DNA of 64,000 bases from Leucosporidium creatinivorum. Its lineage: Eukaryota; Basidiomycota; Microbotryomycetes; Leucosporidiales; Leucosporidiaceae. The notes under the pieces are model-generated. The model did not search any database. It was not told the DNA's origin and worked only from the letters and a program-made list of their open reading frames with translations. Both the position numbers and the translations under genes were made by a program. Position 1 is the stretch's first letter, and each line of letters starts with the position of its first letter. Positions 39,478-50,217 of the stretch are shown piece after piece. The DNA is taken from NCBI GenBank assembly GCA_001600635.1, contig BCKL01000043.1, positions 48,671-112,670 of the forward strand, written 5' to 3'.

Positions 39478-41552
39478 TTACGGCGCCCCGGCCCCACTGG
39501 GTCTCCTCACACTCTTCATCAATCCAAAGCTGGCCCTCCTCTCCGCACTAACACCCATCACACTTTTTCCCAACGAGCCTCCCGCCCCACCAGCCCTCGG
39601 CGGCGGGGGCATCTCCTCCTCTCCCGGTCTTGTTCCGTTCCTCGAGACTGATCTCCGAGGTAGAGGGATCTCGGTGGAATGTCGGTTGGTAGAGACACCG
39701 AGAGCCGAACCTCGGACGGATTTGGCCAGGTTGAGGCCGTCGGGGAGGGCTGAGGAGGTGCGGCGGCGGGTTGAGGTGGCGAGGGAGGGGGGTCCGCGAG
39801 TCGAGACACCGAGAGCAGATTGTTGGCTCGAGGTGGTAGTGGATCCCCATGGTGGTCGGTTAGAGAGGGAGGATGATGGACGTGAGGAGGTCGGAGTGGG
39901 CGAGCGACTAGAGGGGAGGGACGGAGTGACGGGTCGGGAGGAGGTGGTGGTGGAGAGGGAGGAGAGTCGACTGGGTGGTCGTATGGGGATGGTGCTCCTT
40001 CCGCCTCCGCCGATCGACTGGCGCATAGCCGACCGAGATGAAGGTCGAGTAGAGCCAACAAGCATCGACCCCTCGCTCTCGCTCCCGGTCCGACTTCCCG
40101 CCCTCGAGCTGCTCCCCAACTCACCACTCCTTGGCGGAGGTCCAACGCTCTTGCCCAACGAGCTCGACCCCGTCGCCAACCTCCTACTCGTCGTGCTCCT
40201 CGCCAACCCACTGCTCCCGGGCGACATGCTAGCCCTCGGAATCCCACTTCCCGCCATCACTAGATTCCGCCTAGAATCCAACCTCGACGTCAACTGCTTG
40301 ACTCGATCCGTCATATTCTTCATATCCTGGATCGTGCCATTCACTCGGCTCTCGCGGATGGCTTTCGGCGTGGCGGGCGCTGCTGAAGAGAGGTTCCGTG
40401 TCTTGGTCGAGCGAGCGAGAGTGGAGGAAGAGAGTGTGGAGCGAGAAGTCGAGGCGTGCGATGACTTAGGGAAGGGAGGGAGAGGAGGGATGGGCGAAGG
40501 AGGTTCAGGTCGAGGTGCTGGAGGGGAGCGCATAGGTGTGGGGTTGACAAGGGAGATGGAGGGAGGGGTGGAGAGGGCAGTGGAGGAAGGTGATGTTGGC
40601 TTGCGAGGAGTGGCGAAGATGTCCTCTGGCTCCGCTGGCGTAGGCGAGGAGGAAGCGGTCGAGAGGGGAGGATTCGAGTCCGCCGAGGTACCGGGAGGAG
40701 TGAGAGGTCGAGGGTAGGCGGGAGGGTAGGTTGTAGACTGTGTGCGAATGACTGCGAGCTCCTCGTGTAGGTCTGAAGGGGAGAGAGGTCAGCGAGCGAA
40801 TTGGCGAGGACCGACCGACCGACTCACCTCGTAGCTCGTCCTTGAGCCGCTGCACCTCCTCCTCCAGCTGAGCCTTATTGACGAGCTCTTCCTCGAGTAA
40901 AGCTATCCGCTCGATAGACTTGCCATAGCGGTTCTCGAGGTCCTGCAGCGACGAGTCCTTCTCCCTGCGAACGAAGAACGAGGGTTAGCATCCACTCAGA
41001 CTTCGACCCAAGAGCACGCGTAGTTCACTACATACCTTTCGCTCTTCTCGAGATCATCGTTGTCGAGCTCCATGTCGCGTAGCTTCGTCCTCACGTCCTT
41101 CTCAGATGAGCGCAACGACTCCAGCTCGCGCTGCATGTGAGTCATGGTGTTGGTGTGGTCGCGGAGGGTAGCCGTGTACTTGTTCTGTTGTTTGGTAGCT
41201 TCAGAAGGTCAGCTCTGTACCCCCTTCTCCCGGCTCTGCTCGGCCAAACATGCACGCACCTTCCAGTCGTCGGTCTCCCCTCTAGCTTCCTCCAGCCCTT
41301 TGCGCATCTCGCGCTCGCCCTTCTCCATCCGCGCGAGCTCCTTCTCCAGCTCATCCTGTAGCTCTTTCGACGACTCGGTGTAGTCCTGGATGTCGGCGTT
41401 GGCTTCGTTCAGCTGGCGCTGCAGCGACTCGCATAGCGTCCTGTAGTGCGCTAGAGCAGCGTCCGGTGAGGTGAAGGTTCTGTTTAAGAGTACGGGTCAG
41501 CGCTGTTGCTTGTTGGAGAGCTCAGAGAGGCTTACGGCTGCTCGTCGTCCAT
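39478..41552 (-). CDS. Nuclear distribution protein NudE
   Basis: Five exons: 41536-41552, 41260-41479, 41036-41184, 40828-40964 and 39478-40772, giving 605 aa. Residues 5 to about 185 form an almost unbroken coiled coil: YRTLCESLQRQLNEANADI, the family-typical YTESSKELQDELEKEL, MQRELESLRSSEKDVRTKL and RYGKSIERIALLEEELV. The remaining 400 residues are Ser/Pro/Arg-rich and disordered, with one short helical stretch NGTIQDMKNMTDRVKQLTSR. NudE binds Lis1 and dynein and supports nuclear migration and spindle positioning. Exon 1 encodes only five and two-thirds codons. A plus-strand open frame of 347 codons at 39674-40717 is a GC-rich shadow of the last exon. Confidence 0.9.
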
Positions 41553-42240
41553 GTTGTTTGATGGAGCTTAGAGGTTCGAGCGGTGGTCGTGGAGGGTGCT
41601 GAAGAGGTACGCCCGCGAGCTAGCGGTCCTAGCTGTAGCACAGAAGGCGAGTTGGCGACGAGAAGACGAGGTGAAGTGAGAAGACGAAGCGCGAGAAAGG
41701 AGCGGCGCGAGGAGTCGTTCAGCTCGAGCAAGTGAGGAGGTATGCGATTGGGGTCCTGTAGGCTCACAGAGAGGAGGGGAAAGCTGGGAAGTTCGTGCAG
41801 ACCTCAGCTGCTGTACCACAGCGACCGAATCCACTCTCACTTGTATCGCCGAAGTGGCTTCCGCCTGCTAAGGCAGGGCCGACTGCTCTGTAGCTTCAGA
41901 GAGGCAGTTCAATCCTACGATCTCTTCAATATCAGCTGTCCTCCCCCCGCGCCCACCTACAGCGCCTCTCCGATCTCAATGCCAGCTGCTCGGCGATGGC
42001 TCTCGAAGTCAGGCAGAGGTCGTTGAGGGCTAAGCGGACGAGCTGCAGGGCCTCATTGTCGGTAGTATTGTTGGGAATGATTACCCCAGAGCATCCGTCT
42101 CTCACACATGTCCCACCCCTCGCAACTTAGCCTCTGCAGCTCGGCGCTTTCTGGGCAGCAAAATCGCGCAAGTCCTCCGCGTTGCAAAAACTTTGAATAG
42201 CACTCTCAATGTCCGGAAGTAAAAAAGAAGCCTTTCTTCC
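41553..42240. other. Spacer between NudE start and tRNA-Asp copy C
   Basis: This 688-nt interval should hold the NudE promoter and the upstream region of the tRNA. The last 30 bases before the tRNA match the copy B flank ('aaaaaagaag' word). No gene was recognised. Confidence 0.5.
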
Positions 42241-42312
42241 TTCTCGTTCGTATAGTGGCCAGTATACACGCCTGTCACGCGTGTGACCCGGGTTCAATTC
42301 CCGGACGGGAAG
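42241..42312 (+). tRNA. tRNA-Asp (anticodon GTC)
   Basis: A 72-nt intronless cloverleaf with acceptor TTCTCGT/ACGGGAA, anticodon loop CTGTCAC (GTC), T arm CCGGG-TTCAATT-CCCGG and discriminator G. It differs from the copy at 21350-21421 by one D-loop base (GGCCAGT here, GGTCAGT there). It begins repeat copy C, in the opposite orientation to copy B. Confidence 0.95.
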
Positions 42313-42318
42313 CCTCTC

Positions 42319-42323
42319 TTTTT
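42319..42323 (+). terminator. Pol III terminator, tRNA-Asp copy C
   Basis: A run of five T starts 7 nt after the tRNA 3' end and is shared with copy B. Confidence 0.7.
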
Positions 42324-45300
42324 GCTCTGTTCGGCAGCCTGTGAGGCTGCAGAATAGGGCTCTCACCCTTTTGCCAGGGTACAGCTCGCTCTGCAGGTCG
42401 TTACTTCCGAGCTAGCTCAGATGCTACAGCTTGCTCAGTCAGCTTTCGCCTGCTCACATCTGCGTAGCGAGACAGGTCTTCAAACCCTGCTCATCTCTCT
42501 CCAACCTCGCCCTCGAGTCTCGGCGATGAGTCGGAGGTTCGGAGCGTGAGCCAAGACTGACTGGAAGGGTGGCGACCACTGAATACAAGCATCAATAGAG
42601 CTGACATCTCGAACGATCTTGAACCTCGAAGCTGCAGTCATGTGCCGTCTCTGGTGAGGGTTGCCGAGCAGGAAGACCGGTTCGGCTCAGCTTGGCCTTC
42701 CTTTCGCTGCTGTAGCATCCTCACTCGCTGAGTCTTCAGCTGCAGGGATCTTTCCAGCTTGCTTACTCAGTTCTGAGAGCACCTCAGCCTTGGACAGCTC
42801 AGCCTGACCCCTCGCGTACCCGCCCATCTTCCCTCCGATTGCTCGGCTCGCTTCTCTGCCTTCGACCACTCGCTGCTCTCGGCCTCGCTGCTTCTTCGCG
42901 TCTCTCGATCGAATGCGCTCGGGTCGCGTGAGGATGACGGTGTCGTCCGGAGATTGCTATGAGGATCAGATACACGTGAGCGCGCTATGCGAGGGCCGGA
43001 GATGAAGAAGCACCCGAGGCGAGGGAGAGCGGAGGGCGCTCGGTGGAGGGCTACAGGGCTCGGTGGGGGGACTCGAGGGGTCTCTCAGCTGCCTCTGTGC
43101 TGAGCTCGCGCAGCGCCTGCTGCAGAAAAGCTGGCCTGCGCAGCTACGGGCAGTGCGGGAGCTCGAGTGGAGCAGGGGAGGGCGATGGTCTCGGCTCTGC
43201 TGCTGTTCTGCAGCCTTCATCGAGCTGTGGGAAGCTAGCAGTAGCTCGCGACTATTTGGCTCGTCTATTCAGGCTCTTTGTCTACCTTTCGTTTGCAAGC
43301 GTACTCAACAGAGCCTGCTCGCGTAACTCTCACTCGCGCTTCGCCTGCTGCCTCGCTGGTTAGTCAGGGGGCGGGATGTGCTAGCGGAGAGAGGTGACAG
43401 CACACTCAGCTGAGTGTCTCACGCTGAGCTAGTGATAGAGGGGAGCAGCTACAGCGGCAGTGCTCTCGCTCGGCGTCGCTCATTCGCTGTCGTCGAGGGT
43501 ACTCGTCGAGTGGTGTTGAGCTTCCTCCTGTCAGCAAGCATTGCTCTACATATAGCAAGGTCAGAAACAAGTAGGTAGGAGTCTCCACAGCCGGTAAGGC
43601 CGGCAGCTCGCTCTTCCCGTCCTCTCGGCGGCTCGGCGGAGCTGTTGAAGGGCGAGTCGAGGAGATGGCGCCCGTCTCCAAAACTTGACGTTGAAAATGG
43701 AATCCCTCCGCTCTACAACAGCTCGGGTCCACTTGCGTATACTGACTTAGGCTCCCATGGGAGCTCGGCGCAAAGTCAAAGGGAGGCAGGCGCTCAACAG
43801 GACAGCAGGCTGGGTGCTGCTCCTGAGGAGCGGCGCCTAGGTGTTCTATCTTTTAAAACAAACTTGCCTTCAGCCTGCTAAGGTATCCCCAGCCCGCGCA
43901 GCAACGCGTCTTCCGCGCCTGGGCGCTCCATCTCGCTCGCCGAAGTGCACTCCAGCGGGTGCCCAGACAAGCGTACCACGTGGAGCTCGGCATTGATGCT
44001 ACCTGGAGAGTCTTTTGAGTCTCCAGTGCAGAGCTGAAGCTCTCCCCTCCCAGCAGAGGAGCAATTGACACCTGCTTTCGACTCGGCGCTTCTCTTGCAG
44101 AGGCGAGGGTGCCCCATTCGATGTGCAGCTTGGAGATCTGCTGATCTGGGAGGCTTCCAGGGATAATCGCCATTGATACTACTCTTGCGTGAAGCAGAGA
44201 GCCACCTCAAGAAGCACCAAGCGAATCCGGCGAAGGGGCTGCTCGGTGGGCGGCTCGTTCGGCGGTCGCTTTCCAGGTACTTGTGGGTCGGCCTACTGCT
44301 CGACAGTCTTCCAGCTTTGTTCCTGAGCCTCTTCATGGCTTGTCAGAGCACAAGGTGGACCCACAGCTCGCCAAGTCGAGATTGGGATTTACGGCGACTT
44401 CTTCCCTGCGCCGGCTCGCTTATGGCGGCGAGCTTGCCACAGGATTGAGGTTGGGTGTGGTACTACGTGAGCTACTAGCATCGGCTAGCTAGTTTTGGTG
44501 AGCCTGCTGAGTAGCAGTCATGCCGTCGGCCTCGCCCATCCGCCGCTGCTCGCCCTTCGCCAGGAAGGAAGGGCCGGACGTTGGAGCTCACCGCCCTTGA
44601 GCTGCTGGCCTGCCTAGTAGTCGAACAGGAAAGAATGGCTGGGTGATAAAAGAGCTCTGGCCATGGAAGCCGTGGTTTATGCTCTCTGGGATCTCTCTCC
44701 GGTCCCGCCTCACCTCGGCGCCGACGAGCAGCTGTTGCTCTTGCAGTCGAAGTCAGTGTAGCCTGACTACGCTTCAGAGCTAACAAGAGCAGGGTTTGAG
44801 CTGATTTTTGGCGCAGTAAGGCTCCTGGAGCGAGCTTTCGCTCTCTCCGCACCGCTGGGCTCGGCGCTCGGCGCAGGCTCGCAGACTCAGAGGGGGAGCG
44901 GGTCGTTTCTCCAGCGTTCCTCTCTGTTGCAGGTGCATGAGGGAAGAAGCTGGTAAGCGGTGTTCTAGCTTGATTCACTCTGACACCACAAGACTTGCTA
45001 CAGCCACGTCANCAGTCAGCGCCGCCAGAGCACCNANCGCCGAGGNCAGNTTTCTCTCNTCANTTCGGAGCAGAGGGGCAAGCTAGAGCCTTGCTCGTCC
45101 ACTCCGATGAGCTGCGAAGAGAGGTAAGTCTTCGTCCGAGGCATGAGCTGGTGCCGATGAGCGCCTTCCGCAAGCAGCAAGAGAGCTCGTCTTGGCGCTT
45201 TCTCTGCTTGCTTGCTTCGCTGAGAGGAGGCAAGCAGGGATGTTGGCGCAGTGCATGGGCATCTTGAAGTCTATGCGCCGAGCTGGGCGTGCAGGTGGGA

Positions 45301-45420
45301 ACCCACGGCCTTGCTGTGATCACAGCTCGGCGATCGCAGGAAGGGGTAAGGCAGGCTCCCCGGCTTTGCGTTCTTGCGCCGCTGCATGAGCTGGTGGGGC
45401 TGGTGTAGATGGCACCTTGT

Positions 45421-46378
45421 CCGCCTCAGCTGAGCGCAGTGACGTTTGATCAGCGAGCGCTGCTTCACTGCCAACGCCGAGGGAGGGCTTGTGTCGGCAG
45501 CTCAGCTTGCAGCGGGGGGAGCAGCACAGCTGAGTCTCCTGCAGTATGCTTGCGATGGTTGGTGTTGGTACGTCCGTCCTGTTGCTGATCCTGTATCGTG
45601 CTGCTTGGTGCCCCTCAGAGCTCGAGGCAGAGCTCGGCGCCAAATTTCGCAGCTCTGCTCGCTTGCTGAGAGCAGGGCGATAGCAGCGTGTTCTTCGGGG
45701 GACTCCAGCTTCCTCTTGAAACTATTTCTCCAGCTGTAAGCTTACAGAACCGGTAGAGCTGGTGCAGAGCTTGCACGAACTGTCGTCGGATAGGACTCTC
45801 ATCGACGAGCCCCCTTCCCCTTCCGTCTTCTCATCGTCCAGCCTCTTCCCAGCCTCTCGGTTCAGCCTCGTCCACTTTATCCATATACATAGCATTACAG
45901 CCCCTCGTCTCGCCTCTCCCCGTCTCGCCTCGTCTAGCCATCTCCGCTTCCCCGCCACCTTAGCTTATCCCCCGTTTCGTAGCTCTTCTCTCTTTCTCTC
46001 CGTTCCACATCTCGGAGACTTACACGAGAGTACAGGTTAGCTATTGCACTCGATCACCCGTTCCACATCTCGGAGACTTACACGAGAGTACAGTCTCTTA
46101 CAACACGAACGAGCTCGGCGCCGAGCTTTCATTCACTTGCCTCACTTCTGATCATGTTGAGCGCCCGGTAGTGTGCTTGCTTCGCTCAGCTACGATGGAT
46201 CCGTCCTCGAGGTCTCCACTGGTACCGCTCCAACACCTCAAACACCCAGAAAAGGCTCGCTCGGACTTGGCTCTCCCAGGGGCGCTGAGACTCTTTCGCT
46301 CGAGCGCAAAGCGAGCGACGAAAAATGATACTGATACTGCACTACTGCCGATGCAAAACGACTGCAAGCCCAACCCTC
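45421..46378. other. Spacer downstream of ATG7
   Basis: No gene was recognised between the end of repeat copy C and the ATG7 stop codon. The interval includes a pyrimidine-rich tract, about 45800-46000, and a short exact direct repeat listed separately. Confidence 0.5.
46001..46093. repeat. 35-bp exact direct repeat
   Basis: The 35 bases at 46001-46035 (starting CGTTCCACATCTCGG) recur at 46059-46093 with no mismatch, separated by 23 nt. The spacing of 58 bp suggests a local duplication by slippage or unequal exchange. Confidence 0.9.
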
Positions 46379-49336
46379 CTACTCCTCATCCTCGCTCCCG
46401 CTCCAATCCAAGCCCTCCATCATCGCCTCCGTCTCCTCCTCCATCTTGTCGAGTCCAGTCAGCCGCTCAAGGTACTTGGCATCCGCAAAAGCCTGCACCA
46501 GCATCTCGAAGCCATCGTTTTCGTAGGCAGAGACGATCTGCGAAGTTGGGAGAGATCAGCGAACGCTCTCGGCGAAGATGCGAAACGAACGCACAGTATC
46601 GCTGCATCCCGTGCACCTGTCGTACGCCTGACCCGTGATCTTGAGGTTGTTGAACTGGGCGAGGAAGCCTCGGATCTGGTGCGGTACGATGCCGAGAGGG
46701 GAGGAGGTGGAAGGGTCGACCGAGGCGGAGGTTTGGGTTTGAGGAGCGGTGCTGGAGGTGGAAAGGGGGATGTCGGAGGGTGCGAGAGATCTGTGAGAAG
46801 TGTCAGGTCAGCGCTGTAGCAAAGAACGGCTAGAGAAGTGGCAACGAACCCCTTGGGATGCTGCAAGATGGAGACCATGAGCTCGACGGCGGTTGAGCTA
46901 GCGATGGAGGCGATTCCAGGACGAGTGACGGTGCACATTTGGTCGAGAGTACGATCGGTGAGAGACTAGGATGCGAAGAAGTGGTCAGTGACGGCCGAGA
47001 ACGAGCTCGGCGAACAACTCACATCCATCGGCGCGACAATGTCGTTGCAATAGTAGCAGCCGAGTCGTCCGGTGTAGGGAGCTCCAGGAGTGACTTGCGC
47101 AGGCTCACTGACGGCAGCAGGAGCAGCAGCAGCGGGCGCAGGGACGCCGTGGCGCATGATGAGGAAGGTGTCGAAGCCGAGGGCCACGTTCATGACGAGC
47201 TGTAAGATCAAGAGGTCAGCACTGCTCTACAGCAGGAGTCGTCCAAGTAGCATACCTTCCTCTTCGACGCTCCAATGACAGTCGGCAACCAGCGACTCTC
47301 GCGCGAATCCATGAGGAGGTAGACGACGTCGTGCTCCTCGATGAGCTGCTCCAAATGCTTGACGTCGGCCTTGGTCTGCTCGAGGAGAGCTGGAGCAATG
47401 GGATGACCAGGCATGGGGATCGAGAGGGAGATGCCGGTCGCGTCCTGTCAGGTTCGAAGGGTCAGCGAGAGGAGAGGACGGGCTCGGCAGACGAGCTTAC
47501 GACGCCGGGGTAGACTCGCTTCAGAGCAGCGGCAGCAGCCTCCGCTTTCGGCTTGCCTCCATTAAGCGAATCCTCAAAGTCGAACAGCGGCTGGCGGACG
47601 GGGTTGGAGAAGGAAACGGTCGACGAATCGACGAGGGTGATCTTGCGGACGCCCCAGGCCTGCGAGGAGCGTTGACATCAGCCTCGCTCGCTCGGCTCGA
47701 CACCTCAACTGACCATCAAAGTCCTCGCGACGTAGCAGCCGAGCGTCCCAGCGCCGAGCAGGAGCACTTTGGTGTGCTTGACCTTCTCGAGGTCGAGCGA
47801 GGGCATGATGCGCCAGCGCATGAGCTGCAGATTGAGGTCGACGGCTTGGTCGGCGAGCCTGCAGAGAGACAATCAGCTGCCGTCTCGCTGCGGGAGGCAA
47901 CTTGAACACACTTCGTCGGATCCATCAGCGGCGCCAAGTCGGCCAACCTCGGTCCAAGCTTGCCCTTGTCATTCTTTTCCCACCCAACGACGCTCGGACG
48001 ACTCTCCTGAGAGCTAGTACTGGCATCTGATGACTTGAGCTTGAGGGCGGCGGTTCGACTGGACGATTCGCGGACGGCCACGATTTGGATCTCGCTGATC
48101 GAGTGAGAGCGGTTGAGGTAGGTGAGGACGTTGCGGAGGGGCCAGCCCGGCGCGCTGAGGTGAGAAGACGGGTCGAGGAAGACGAGGGTGCGCTGCGAGG
48201 GAGATCGAGCGTTAGTAGAGTGGAGAAGGAGCGATCGCCTAGAACTCACCTCGGCGGCAGGGACGTCGGCGAAGAAGGTCGAGGCCGAAGAGATGGGCGA
48301 GAAGGAGAAGCCGGTTGCTGCTGGTTTCGCAAGGGTGAAGGAGGAGGTGGAAGACTGTTGGCGAGCGTTGATGGACGAGATCTGTGAGGGCAAGTCGGTG
48401 AGCTCGGCCAGGCAGCTCCGAACAGCTCAACGCACCTGCTCCTGACTCAGAGCACCCTCTGACGAGCTCCACTCTCCCCCAGTCTCCCATCCTGGCTTCT
48501 GCAGTAGTGCAGGGAAGCCGCACCAGTAGTAGTAGCGATACTTCTTGAGGTCGGCGAACGTGAGGACGAGGAAGGGGTTCAAAGCTTCGGAATCGATCTC
48601 GTCCGAGCTGCTGCGGACGCGGGACCAGATCTGAAGAGTAACAGGGCTACATGGGCTCGTACTCGAAGCGACAAAGCGGCGAACGACGAACCTCATCGCC
48701 GAGCGAGTCGAGAAGTGCCGTCTTGTCGGCGTTCTTGAAGTCCTCGATCGTATTGTAGTTGCGGAGGATACCCTGCACGTTTACTCGGTTGGCAGAAGGA
48801 GCCTTGGTCGAGCTGTGTGAGTGCAGGTCAGCCAGCCGTTCGTCTGCGCCGGGCTCCTTGCTCTGCAGCTCTTAAACGCCCGCGATAAGCGCAAGGCAGC
48901 GCCTCAAGAGCAATAGGACTCAGGTCGCAGCCACAGACCTACAGCGAGTCCGCTGCCTTGCCTACACGAGGCGAAGCTGCTGACCCCGCTTGGTCCTGCT
49001 GGTCGTCCAGTCCGTCTCCCGTCACTGCTCGTCAAAATGAGCACAGTAGGACAGCATTGAATCACTGCAGCACCCTGCTGCTGCTCTCCTAAGCCAGCAC
49101 AGCGCTACTCCTCACCTCTGCTCGAACGCGCGCTCATCCAACTCGAGCACGCAGCCCATGCCAACCTCATCGCCTGTAAGTCGATCCTTGACCGTGCGCG
49201 CCTTGCTGTAGGATCCAGTGATGGGTACGGGCTCGTCGCTGAGTTTGAGGACTTGCAGCTTGAGCGTCGTCAACGACTGCCAGAAGCTGGGCGAGATGCT
49301 CGACGAGAACGGGGAGAATTGGAGTGGTGTGGCCAT
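46379..49336 (-). CDS. ATG7: Ubiquitin-like-activating enzyme Atg7 (E1)
   Basis: Twelve exons: 49116-49336, 48692-48812, 48436-48630, 48250-48381, 47912-48192, 47714-47858, 47501-47659, 47256-47444, 47023-47199, 46850-46965, 46595-46790 and 46379-46537, giving 696 aa. The N-terminal Atg7 fold has [33 protein letters not shown] and [10 protein letters not shown]. The adenylation domain has [32 protein letters not shown] and the nucleotide loop GAGTLGC at 352-358. The catalytic cysteine is C551 in [11 protein letters not shown]. Zinc-type pairs CYYC and CTGC are present, and the C-terminal Atg3-binding tail includes [14 protein letters not shown] and ends in acidic residues. The enzyme activates Atg12 and Atg8 in autophagy. 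All key residues are intact. Intron 1 is 303 nt. The exon 9 segment [13 protein letters not shown] is a lineage insert. Confidence 0.96.
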
Positions 49337-49582
49337 GTTGAAACTGGCAAGAGTGAGTTGAGGTGCTTCCGTATTGCGTTCGGTGCTGAGGTGAAGACGA
49401 GGTGAAGTGCAGGAGCGAAAGTGGTCGAGTCGACGCGCGAGCCTCTCAGTGGGAGAGAGACTGTATGCATTTCGAACAGGCTACAGAACGGCTGGAGATG
49501 TGTAAAGACTTTCTATTACGTCACTCTGTGCGCTGTCACCACTCTCACTGAGGGTACAACGACTGCTGTCGAGCTCGGCGCT
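49337..49582. promoter_or_regulatory. ATG7 upstream region
   Basis: This 246-nt stretch lies between the ATG7 start and the secreted-protein gene fragment and presumably carries the ATG7 promoter. No specific motif was recognised. Confidence 0.3.
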
Positions 49583-50102
49583 AGTCTCGGCGATCTCGGC
49601 GCTGGCTTGCCTCGCCCTCCTTTCGTCTCGGAGCATCGCTGACTCGTTTCCTACCTCACGAAAGGACTCGAACGGCACTGTCGCCAACACTCAGCCCGTA
49701 GTCGTCAAGCCTGGAACCGATGCTTCTTGCTTGACCAAACCCGCGAGGCTTCGGTGAGTGTCCTTGCTCTCCTCCCCGTTCTTCCTCATCCGTCCGTCGA
49801 CTCATGCTGATCTTCTATACCCTCTCCTCTCTTCCACAGCCGCCGCGCCCCTCCCACCGATGAGGAGTACGAGCAACCTCCCTCGGGCTACCAAGGCGAG
49901 GAGGACTACCGCCCTCCTACGACTACGAGCGCGTTATTGAGCCCACGTCTCACCGTGAGGAGCTATTCACAGCCTCGGAGCCCGCTGACCCCGGGCGGGC
50001 TACAGAGGGACCCCAAGCGAAGCTTCCTCGGGCGCTTGTCTTCGCCGACTCGGAGCTCCTTGCTGACGGCCTCTTCAAGCTGTGCACAGATGTAGATGAA
50101 TA
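49583..50102 (+). pseudogene. Partial inverted copy of the secreted-protein gene at 55.9-57.3 kb
   Basis: From about 49583 this strand repeats the minus-strand gene at 55856-57347 over its intron 3, exon 4 (49665-49751), intron 4 and the first part of exon 5, including intron sequence, at roughly 90% identity by eye. The copied coding part reads GTDASCLTKPARL, then RAPPTDEEYEQPPSGYQG and EEDYRP. It lacks the signal-peptide exon and the extracellular domain. One C is missing at about 49915 relative to the parent (CGCCCTCC for CGCCCCTCC), which shifts the frame. Downstream the copy diverges, and both the shifted and unshifted frames stay open to stops at 50096-50102. It may be a dead duplicate or the 3' half of a damaged paralogue; no start codon was found. 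Confidence 0.7.
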
Positions 50103-50217
50103 GCAGAAACAACGAGCAAACCTATAGATACCCTCTATACCCGACCAACACCATAGACAAGCTCAGACGCCGCCCCTCTTACGCCAAACTCATCGCCGAG
50201 TCCTCCCTCCCCTCCCT

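Larger units (their letters stand above)
42241..45420 (+). repeat. Dispersed repeat copy C (inverted partner of copy B)
   Basis: This block begins with the tRNA and runs colinear with copy B inverted; the tRNA to ambiguous-base distance is about 2.8 kb in both. Ambiguous bases lie at 45012, 45035, 45037, 45046, 45050, 45059 and 45063. Position 45012 corresponds to the ambiguous base at 18572 in copy B. Similarity fades after about 45360-45420. No mobile-element enzyme is encoded. Confidence 0.75.

Noticed and set aside
39674-40717. 347-codon plus-strand open frame
   Set aside because: Antisense shadow of the Ser/Pro/Arg-rich last exon of NudE.
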